From an uncultured Cyclobacteriaceae bacterium (GTDB lineage Bacteria; Bacteroidota; Bacteroidia; Cytophagales; Cyclobacteriaceae), in NCBI GenBank assembly GCA_937146645.1, contig CAKZRQ010000046.1, positions 1 to 55,789 on the forward strand: 55,789 nucleotides of DNA, given 5' to 3'. Each line of letters begins with the position of its first letter. Position 1 is the stretch's first letter. Positions 49,832 through 55,789 of the stretch are shown piece by piece. The translations under genes were made by a program, and so were the position numbers. The notes below the pieces were generated by a model. It had not been told where the DNA came from. It saw nothing but the letters and a program-made list of their open reading frames with translations, and searched no databases.

Positions 49832-51019
49832 ATGCGAAATGAGAAGCTAATACTCTGGACCCTGGCGGGAATCAACTTTATTCATATTGTTGATTTCATG
49901 ATACTAATGCCTCTTGGCCCTCAGCTAATGAGGATTTTTGAAATAACCCCTCGAGAATTTGGCTTACTAGTTTCGTCATATACTTTTAGTGCAGGCACTT
50001 CCAGTTTCTTTGGAGCATTCTTTCTGGATAGATTTGACAGAAAAAGGATCCTGCTTTGGGTTTATGTTGGTTTTACCCTGGCTACCTTAGGATGTGCTTT
50101 GGCAAATTCTTATTCAGTTTTGCTTGCTGCCAGGATCCTTTCCGGTCTTTTTGGAGGCTTAACTACGGCGTTGATACTTGCTATAATCGGAGATGTAGTT
50201 CCAGATGAGCGAAGAGGCAGAGCGATGGGTTTGGTAATGGCTGCTTTCTCTGTCGCATCTGTGCTAGGAGTTCCTCTGGGTCTTTTCCTTGCAGGCTTAT
50301 CTGATTGGCATACTCCTTTTTACATCCTTACTGCATTATCAGCCGGCAGTCTCCTTATGATTCTACAATTCATTCCAAGTATTGCAGATCATTTGAAAAA
50401 TGGAGTGAAAAGGCCTAACCCCATCTTGGTTGTGAAGAAAGTGACTAGCAATACCAATCAAATGAGGGCAATTTTGCTTTCTGTGATGATCATGTTTGGG
50501 CAGTTTATGATTATTCCTTTCCTGAGTCCTTTCACGGTGGCGAATGTAGGATTTACAGAAATTGAACTTACCTACATTTATATTGCCGGAGGAGCAGTAA
50601 CCATCTTTACTTCACCGTGGGTTGGAAGGCTCGCGGATCGATACGGAAAGCTCAAGGTGTTTACCGTGTTCATGTGTTTGAATATTATTCCTATCGGCGT
50701 GATTACTCATCTTGGGGTTACCCCCATCCCGTATGTGCTCTTGATTTCGACCATGTTTTTTGTGACATCAAACGGGCGATACGTACCTGCTGCAGCTATT
50801 ATTACGGGGACCGCAACTGCGGAAAATAGAGGTAGCTTTTTAAGTTTTAACTCCTCTATTCAACAAATCGCCACTGGAGTGGCTTCATTGATTGCAGGCC
50901 TGATTATCGGTGAAAATGCTGCAGGAGAGCTTACCAATTACGACATCGTAGGATATTTGGCTATCTTTTTTAGCCTTCTCTGTATTCCTGTGGCCAGAAG
51001 AGTCAAGATTGTCAGCTAA
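49832..51019 (+). CDS. MFS transporter (drug/sugar efflux type)
   Basis: A 395-residue major facilitator with about 12 helices. Motif A-like sequences are FFLDRFDRKRILLW (about 62-75) after helix 2 and GRLADRYGKLKVF in the second half. IGDVVPDERRGRAMG between helices 4 and 5 is typical of efflux permeases such as the AraJ/CmlA-like group. The substrate cannot be predicted. ATG 49832 follows a 47-base gap after the NAD(P)HX repair gene. It is convergent with asnS. Confidence 0.88.
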   Translation: MRNEKLILWTLAGINFIHIVDFMILMPLGPQLMRIFEITPREFGLLVSSYTFSAGTSSFFGAFFLDRFDRKRILLWVYVGFTLATLGCALANSYSVLLAARILSGLFGGLTTALILAIIGDVVPDERRGRAMGLVMAAFSVASVLGVPLGLFLAGLSDWHTPFYILTALSAGSLLMILQFIPSIADHLKNGVKRPNPILVVKKVTSNTNQMRAILLSVMIMFGQFMIIPFLSPFTVANVGFTEIELTYIYIAGGAVTIFTSPWVGRLADRYGKLKVFTVFMCLNIIPIGVITHLGVTPIPYVLLISTMFFVTSNGRYVPAAAIITGTATAENRGSFLSFNSSIQQIATGVASLIAGLIIGENAAGELTNYDIVGYLAIFFSLLCIPVARRVKIVS

Positions 51020-51048
51020 AAAAAAATCCCCATCAACTGATGGGGATT
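51018..51048 (-). terminator. Rho-independent terminator of asnS
   Basis: An 11-pair perfect stem AATCCCCATCA / TGATGGGGATT with a two-base loop; on the minus strand it is followed by a run of T (the A run 51018-51026). On the plus strand there is no T run. Confidence 0.88.
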
Positions 51049-51052
51049 ACCA

Positions 51053-52504
51053 TTAAAATTCGGCATTTCCAGGAGTTCGGGGGAATGGAATGACATCACG
51101 GATATTTCCCATTCCGGTGACGAACTGGACCATTCTTTCAAAACCTAATCCAAAGCCCGAGTGTGGTGTAGATCCAAATCGTCTGGCATCGAGGAACCAC
51201 CACATTTCTTCTTGAGGAATTTTCATCTCCTCCATTTTTGCGGTTAGCACATCCAGTCTTTCCTCTCGTTGAGATCCACCCACTATCTCCCCGATTCCTG
51301 GGAAGAGAATGTCCATGGCAGCTACAGTTTTTCCGTCCTCATTCTGTCTCATGTAGAAAGACTTAATTTCCTGAGGGTAATCTGATAGGATTACTGGCTT
51401 TTTGAAATGCTTTTCCACTAAATATCGTTCGTGCTCGGATTGAAGATCAGCACCCCACTCGTCAATCACAAATTGAAATTTCTTTTTCTTATTAGGCTTT
51501 GAGTTTCTTAAAATTTGAATTGCTTCTGTGTAGGTGACTCTTTCAAACTCACTATCAGATACAAACTTCAGCTTATCTCTCAAAGACATTTCAGACCTCT
51601 GATCTGCCGGCTTCGACTTTTCCTCATCAAGTAGCCTTTTCTCAAGGAATGCAAGATCGTCTTGGCAGTTTTCCAGAACGTAATCAATCAGGTATTTCAG
51701 AAAATCCTCAGCGAGGTCCGCGTTGTCTTCCGCATCATAGAATGCCATTTCTGGTTCAATCATCCAAAACTCAGCAAGGTGCCTTGTCGTGTTTGAGTTC
51801 TCCGCTCTGAAAGTGGGGCCGAAAGTATAAATTTCGGATAAAGCCATCGCTGCGAGTTCTCCCTCTAATTGTCCTGATACAGTCAGGTTTGATTCACGCT
51901 CGAAGAAGTCTTGCTTAAAATCTACTTCACCGTTCTCATTCTTGGGTGGATTTTGTAAATCTAATGTGGTAACCCTGAATGTTTCTCCAGCACCTTCAGC
52001 ATCGGATGCCGTAATAATTGGAGTGTTGATGTAGAAGAAGCCTTTATCGTTGAAGTACTTATGAACAGCAAAAGATAAGGCATGACGAACTCGGAATACC
52101 GCACTAAATGTGTTAGTACGCATTCTTAAATGCGCTATCTCCCTAAGAAACTCCAAGGAATGCTTCTTGGGCTGTAGGGGATATTTTTCTGGATCAGCTC
52201 CGCCTAGGATCTCTATAGAATCAGCCACCAATTCGGAGTTTTGTCCTGAACCCTGGGATTCGACTACTTTTCCGATGACCTTAATACATGCACCAGTTGT
52301 ACACGATTTCAGTATATCCTCTTGGATAACATTCGGATCAGCAACTATCTGAAAGTTGTTGATCGTAGAGCCATCATTAAGCGCAATAAAATTCACATTT
52401 TTATTACCTCTCTTCGTTCTGATCCATCCCATAACGGAGATGGAATCTCCAATACGGCTTTGCTCTAATAAGCTCTTGATTTTTACTCTTTTGTTGAATG
52501 CCAT
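51053..52504 (-). CDS. asnS: Asparaginyl-tRNA synthetase
   Basis: A 483-residue class IIb synthetase charging tRNA-Asn. An N-terminal OB-fold anticodon-binding domain (about 10-120, [20 protein letters not shown]) precedes the catalytic domain. Class II motif 2 lies around [20 protein letters not shown], and motif 3 is [12 protein letters not shown] near 450-461. Length is standard. Its presence means Asn-tRNA is made directly, though that does not exclude a GatCAB route. It lies divergent from rpoN. Confidence 0.95.
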   Translation of the reverse strand: MAFNKRVKIKSLLEQSRIGDSISVMGWIRTKRGNKNVNFIALNDGSTINNFQIVADPNVIQEDILKSCTTGACIKVIGKVVESQGSGQNSELVADSIEILGGADPEKYPLQPKKHSLEFLREIAHLRMRTNTFSAVFRVRHALSFAVHKYFNDKGFFYINTPIITASDAEGAGETFRVTTLDLQNPPKNENGEVDFKQDFFERESNLTVSGQLEGELAAMALSEIYTFGPTFRAENSNTTRHLAEFWMIEPEMAFYDAEDNADLAEDFLKYLIDYVLENCQDDLAFLEKRLLDEEKSKPADQRSEMSLRDKLKFVSDSEFERVTYTEAIQILRNSKPNKKKKFQFVIDEWGADLQSEHERYLVEKHFKKPVILSDYPQEIKSFYMRQNEDGKTVAAMDILFPGIGEIVGGSQREERLDVLTAKMEEMKIPQEEMWWFLDARRFGSTPHSGFGLGFERMVQFVTGMGNIRDVIPFPRTPGNAEF

Positions 52505-52606
52505 GTTATCCTTTTTTTAGGCTTTTGGGACTCGTATAGGCCGATTTATTTAGTCTGCAAAAAAACGATTAAATAAGCTTTTTATCAAAAATTAGCTTGA
52601 TTTTTC

Positions 52607-52614
52607 TAACTTTG
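52607..52614 (+). promoter_or_regulatory. Possible -7 element of rpoN
   Basis: TAACTTTG, an exact TAnnTTTG, 66 bases before the rpoN ATG in the divergent asnS-rpoN gap. A TTG exists only seven bases upstream, which is too close. Confidence 0.4.
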
Positions 52615-52679
52615 AAATGAAGCCAGTCACCTAATTTAAGGCCTTTCAAATTGCGTTTTTTGGTGTTATCTTGATCTGA

Positions 52680-54125
52680 ATGCAGAAGCTAAACCTAAGT
52701 CAATCTCTTTCCCAGAAATTATCTCCTCAGCAAATCCAATTCATAAAGTTGCTGCAGGTACCAACTGCAGAATTGGATACTAGAATTGAGGAGGAGCTTG
52801 AGGTGAATCCTGCCTTAGAAGAAGGAAAGGATGAAGAGGGTAAAGAGGAGATTGAGGATACCTACGATGAGGAACCGATCGCTGAAGATAGAGATGTAAA
52901 TCTTGAGGATTATTTATCGGATGACTATGGAGGTTATAAGATGCAGGGTGATGGCAACTATAACCCAGACGATGAAGGAAAGGAAATTCCTATTTCAAGT
53001 AGTGCTTCTTTGCATGAGCTACTGATTGCTCAATTGAACTTTTTGAAGCTCGATGAGAGACAAAAGCTTATCGGAGCCCAGTTGATAGGAAGTATAGAGA
53101 ATGATGGGTACATCCGAAGGGATTTAGAGTCCATCATCAATGATTTGGCTTTCAGCCAGAATATAGAAACTGATATTGATGAGCTTGAAGAATTGCTTCG
53201 CAAGATTCAGAACTTTGATCCGGCTGGCATTGCATCACGAAATCTTCAGGAGTGTCTTTTGCTTCAGCTTGAAAGAAAGGAGCATCCAGACGATCCAGCG
53301 GTGCAGCATGCCATGATGATAGTACAGGATTGCTTCGATGAATTTACAAAGAAGCATTATTCTAAAATTCAAAAGAAGTGTGATCTCACGGATGAGGAAA
53401 CCAAAGAGGCTGTTAATTTAATAACTAAACTAAACCCTAAGCCAGGAGGGATTTCGGATGGTTTGGTCAAAACCCAATACATAATTCCGGACTTCATATT
53501 GAACTCTAGTGGAGGGAAGATGGAGGTATCACTGAATTCAAGAAATGCCCCTGAACTGAGAATATCCAGGTCCTATTCTGAAATGTTTGAGGCCTATGAC
53601 AAGAGTGACAAAAAGGATAAAAAACTAAAGGAGACTGTCACCTTTGTGAAGCAAAAGTTAGATGCCGCAAAATGGTTTATTGATGCCATAAAGCAAAGGC
53701 AGAATACCCTTCTGAAGACTATGGAGGCAATCCTAGAATATCAAAGTGAGTTTTTTGTGGACGGGGATGAGACAAGGCTCCGCCCGATGATTCTTAAAGA
53801 TATTGCAGAAAAAATTGATATGGATATTTCTACCGTTTCCAGAGTTGCGAACAGTAAAGCTATACAAACCGAGTTTGGCGTATATCCCTTAAAATACTTC
53901 TTCTCTGAAGGTATTTCCACCGAAAGCGGAGAGGACGTTTCGAACCGTGAGGTTAAATCAGTTTTGCAAGGACTGGTAGATTCTGAGGATAAGAGAAAAC
54001 CGCTTTCAGACGATAAGTTGGTGAAACTACTGAATATCAAAGGATATAATATTGCTCGCCGGACGGTGGCCAAATATCGAGAGCAGCTACAGATTCCCGT
54101 AGCCCGATTAAGAAAAGAACTATAG
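52680..54125 (+). CDS. rpoN: RNA polymerase sigma-54 factor
   Basis: A 481-residue sigma-54 factor. Region I (about 1-50) has the Gln/Leu-rich QSLSQKLSPQQIQFIKLLQV, region II (about 50-110) is acidic, and the core-binding and DNA-binding parts follow (DIAEKIDMDISTVSRVANSK as helix-turn-helix). The RpoN box ARRTVAKYRE (about 459-468) is complete. It directs genes activated by enhancer-binding proteins. ATG 52680 is the start and the stop overlaps the next gene by one base. Confidence 0.95.
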   Translation: MQKLNLSQSLSQKLSPQQIQFIKLLQVPTAELDTRIEEELEVNPALEEGKDEEGKEEIEDTYDEEPIAEDRDVNLEDYLSDDYGGYKMQGDGNYNPDDEGKEIPISSSASLHELLIAQLNFLKLDERQKLIGAQLIGSIENDGYIRRDLESIINDLAFSQNIETDIDELEELLRKIQNFDPAGIASRNLQECLLLQLERKEHPDDPAVQHAMMIVQDCFDEFTKKHYSKIQKKCDLTDEETKEAVNLITKLNPKPGGISDGLVKTQYIIPDFILNSSGGKMEVSLNSRNAPELRISRSYSEMFEAYDKSDKKDKKLKETVTFVKQKLDAAKWFIDAIKQRQNTLLKTMEAILEYQSEFFVDGDETRLRPMILKDIAEKIDMDISTVSRVANSKAIQTEFGVYPLKYFFSEGISTESGEDVSNREVKSVLQGLVDSEDKRKPLSDDKLVKLLNIKGYNIARRTVAKYREQLQIPVARLRKEL

Positions 54126-54745
54126 TGCTCAGGCAAATAGCATTGGTAATATCGGTTGTGTTTCAACCCTTGGTTATTCCATCCATGGTATTTGCCCTGA
54201 TATTTTTTTCTGTACCGGAAGCCAGTTCTATTCCTCTTGATTTCAAGAATAGTTTATTCATTCTCATAGTCCTGGCCACTCTATTGATTCCGTTGATTAC
54301 TATTATTGGATTTAGATTATCAGGAGCTGTTAAAAGTCTGCACATGGCTACCATGGCAGAACGTTATATTCCCTTTAGTATAATCTGTGTCTATTTTGGT
54401 CTGACGACTTACTTTCTTTACACTAAGGTCGAGTTTGATCCAGTGGTTTGGAAATCTTTGTTTGTGATTACCCTCACCATTATCGGACTGACGATAGTAA
54501 CTTTTTTCTGGAAAATGTCGGCTCATATGACTGGGGTAGGAGGTTTGGTAGCAATAATTATAGTGATGGGATCCTTTTTTCCGACATTCCAAGAGTTGTA
54601 TTATTTACTGGGAGCAATATTACTATCTGGGATCGTAGGTACTTCTAGATTGTACTTAGACGCCCATAAGCCTCAAGAGATTTATGCCGGGTTATTTTAT
54701 GGCTTCTTTTGTTGTTACATAGGTTTTCAATTTGTTTGGGCATAA
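54125..54745 (+). CDS. PAP2-like integral membrane protein
   Basis: A 206-residue membrane protein with about six hydrophobic helices. The C-terminal part (SGIVGTSRLYLDAHKPQEIYA, then GLFYGFFCCY) looks like the last PAP2 phosphatase motif (SRxxxxxHxxxD), reduced to SRLYLDAHKPQEI. The other phosphatase motif appears only as KMSAHMTGVGG. Bacteroidota have many such degenerate PAP2 proteins of unknown role. The start GTG 54125 shares one base with the rpoN stop codon. A co-translated partner of RpoN is not expected from biology, so the pairing may be just operon position. Confidence 0.75.
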   Translation: MLRQIALVISVVFQPLVIPSMVFALIFFSVPEASSIPLDFKNSLFILIVLATLLIPLITIIGFRLSGAVKSLHMATMAERYIPFSIICVYFGLTTYFLYTKVEFDPVVWKSLFVITLTIIGLTIVTFFWKMSAHMTGVGGLVAIIIVMGSFFPTFQELYYLLGAILLSGIVGTSRLYLDAHKPQEIYAGLFYGFFCCYIGFQFVWA

Positions 54746-54769
54746 AAAAACCGGAGAAATTCTCCGGTT
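54743..54769 (-). terminator. Terminator of the OMP gene at 54789
   Basis: AACCGGAGA / TCTCCGGTT, nine perfect pairs with a three-base loop. On the minus strand it is followed by a T run (A run 54744-54750). Confidence 0.85.
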
Positions 54770-54788
54770 CAAATTCATTTCTTTTCCC

Positions 54789-55538
54789 TTAAAATAAGGT
54801 CACTGCCACACCAAAATTAATTTGGCTTGCCTGAGAACCATCGGGGCCTAGACCAGGCTGGAAAATTTGATTAAGACCGAAGTATCCCCAGCCATAAAAT
54901 CCAGGAGTCCCAGCTTTCACACTAATTCCATAGCGGATTTTTTCCAGGCCATAGTTCTGAGAATCTTTTAGCTTTCTTTCGAGACCATTGCTATCCTGGT
55001 ATTTTATTTTTGAGTGTGCATTGTAAAGGAATCCAATCTTACCTCCTACACTTGCTCTGAAACCAGAGGTGTAATTCGATTTATTGAAGTGATAAACAAT
55101 GTCTATTGGAATATCGAAGTAGTTGGCAGCAAAAGTATTGGTGTTGATGACAATATTATCCCCCAATACATCTGTCACTGGAAGTAGCTGGCTTGATTCG
55201 TTTCCTAGATCTGGATTATTGAAAAGATTCTGATCATCCTGGAAAGCCATTTTATCCGTACCGATCCCTATTCCTGGTTTTAATACAAAACCTGAATTGT
55301 CTCCGAAGAGATTGATTGGGTATTGGTAGTAAATATTAAAGGTCCTTGATTGAAAGAAATTCACTCCAAGGTCTGCTGCTCTATTTGTTAGCTGATTAAA
55401 GCCGAATTCCAATGAAAGATCACTTGGGATATTAGGCCGACCGCCGATGGGGGTCTTAGGAAATTTATTTTCTTGATCCTGAGCCTGAATGCCTTTAAAT
55501 AAGAACGTCAGGATTAATAAGGCGTATATTTTTTTCAT
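54789..55538 (-). CDS. Outer-membrane beta-barrel protein (PorT-like)
   Basis: A 249-residue exported barrel starting at ATG 55538. The signal is MKKIYALLILTFLFKGIQAQ (1-20). The mature protein has alternating aromatic strands (LSLEFGFNQLTNRA, RTFNIYYQYPINLFG, FDIPIDIVYHFN) and a C-terminal NFGVAVTLF, the kind of end seen in barrel proteins of this phylum. The function is unknown. A terminator follows at 54743. The next feature on the upstream side is the tRNA-Arg gene. Confidence 0.85.
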   Translation of the reverse strand: MKKIYALLILTFLFKGIQAQDQENKFPKTPIGGRPNIPSDLSLEFGFNQLTNRAADLGVNFFQSRTFNIYYQYPINLFGDNSGFVLKPGIGIGTDKMAFQDDQNLFNNPDLGNESSQLLPVTDVLGDNIVINTNTFAANYFDIPIDIVYHFNKSNYTSGFRASVGGKIGFLYNAHSKIKYQDSNGLERKLKDSQNYGLEKIRYGISVKAGTPGFYGWGYFGLNQIFQPGLGPDGSQASQINFGVAVTLF

Positions 55539-55667
55539 CAATCGAGTGAGACGAATTTGTAATTCAACGCCGGCAAAAATAGGAAATATCGCAGGATTTC
55601 TGCCTCTTTCCCTCTTAATTATTCTTAAGCTTTCTTCCGATTTTCAACGTCAGGAATTTCATGATTA

Positions 55668-55698
55668 TTGGTTGGCATGGGAATTTTAAATACCTTTG
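55668..55698 (+). promoter_or_regulatory. Putative promoter of tRNA-Arg
   Basis: TTG (55668-55670), 20 bases, TACCTTTG (55691-55698), an exact TAnnTTTG, and the tRNA begins 12 bases later. It is the clearest promoter of the window. Confidence 0.7.
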
Positions 55699-55709
55699 CA
55701 CTCGCAAAA

Positions 55710-55783
55710 GGCCTCGTAGCTCAACTGAATAGAGCACCTGATTACGGCTCAGGAGGTTTCAGGTTTGAATCCTGACGAGGTCA
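55710..55783 (+). tRNA. tRNA-Arg (anticodon ACG)
   Basis: A 74-base tRNA: acceptor GGCCTCG pairs with CGAGGTC (one G-U pair), discriminator A, D-arm AGCTCAACTGAATAGAGC. The anticodon loop TTACGGC between CCTGA and TCAGG gives ACG, and the T-arm is GGTTTGAATCC. CCA is not encoded. Confidence 0.93.
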
Positions 55784-55789
55784 CAAAGC

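Noticed and set aside
54125..54745. Confident lipid phosphatase assignment
   Set aside because: The PAP2 motifs are degenerate, so only a PAP2-like membrane protein is claimed.

Overview
The window looks like a chromosomal segment from a member of the Bacteroidota, most likely a marine Cytophagia of the Cyclobacteriaceae (Algoriphagus-like). The evidence is a secreted protein with the gliding motility-associated C-terminal domain, many N-terminal lipoboxes and outer-membrane barrels, TAnnTTTG-type promoters, almost no Shine-Dalgarno sequences, and an SdhC-SdhA-SdhB operon of the Bacteroidota type. The genus is an inference. No phage, insertion sequence, plasmid or CRISPR array is visible.

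Region by region: 1-1766 is the 3' part of an FtsX-like ABC permease. 1804-3372 holds two accessory nuclease-like genes (degenerate GIY-YIG and HNH) on the 3' side of a tRNA-Leu gene (3513-3594) whose leader carries a broken copy of the tRNA 5' end. 3724-16214 is housekeeping: ABM-domain protein, SAM hydrolase, PhoH, GNAT, OMP, ComEC, crotonase, RecQ, NUDIX, thioesterase, TPR lipoprotein, Sua5/YrdC and Pgk. 16383-18181 holds a secreted EEP-family phosphodiesterase and a flavin reductase.

18186-20431 is the most unusual part. It is a small AT-rich accessory cluster with three related short lipoproteins, an orphan 207-residue protein and a four-helix membrane protein. It begins with an 88%-identical duplication of the 3' end of the flavin reductase gene. 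From 20465 follow SppA, FolK, FabD, a LysR/SbtA divergent pair, a DCC oxidoreductase coupled to a 928-residue gliding-type secreted protein, and the succinate dehydrogenase operon.

32681-35738 carries a Crp/Fnr regulator, a beta-helix lipoprotein and a diheme cytochrome, a conserved pair of unknown function. 35823-42078 has an OMP, RuvC, and a tight cluster joining two QxxRW glycosyltransferases, a GAF-SpoIIE phosphatase and a NodB deacetylase, then TatD. 42091-44264 contains asparaginase, tRNA-Ser, about 400 bp of tandem structured repeats and a collagen-like lipoprotein. 44642-46941 is an ExbB/ExbD proton-channel operon with an extra membrane protein. 47002-55783 holds two MFS transporters, the NAD(P)HX repair enzyme, AsnS, RpoN, a PAP2-like membrane protein, an OMP and tRNA-Arg.

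Most of the window is ordinary core genome. The parts deserving attention are the tRNA-Leu leader, the reductase-tail/lipoprotein cluster, the beta-helix/cytochrome pair, the phosphatase-glycosyltransferase operon and the tandem repeats after tRNA-Ser.
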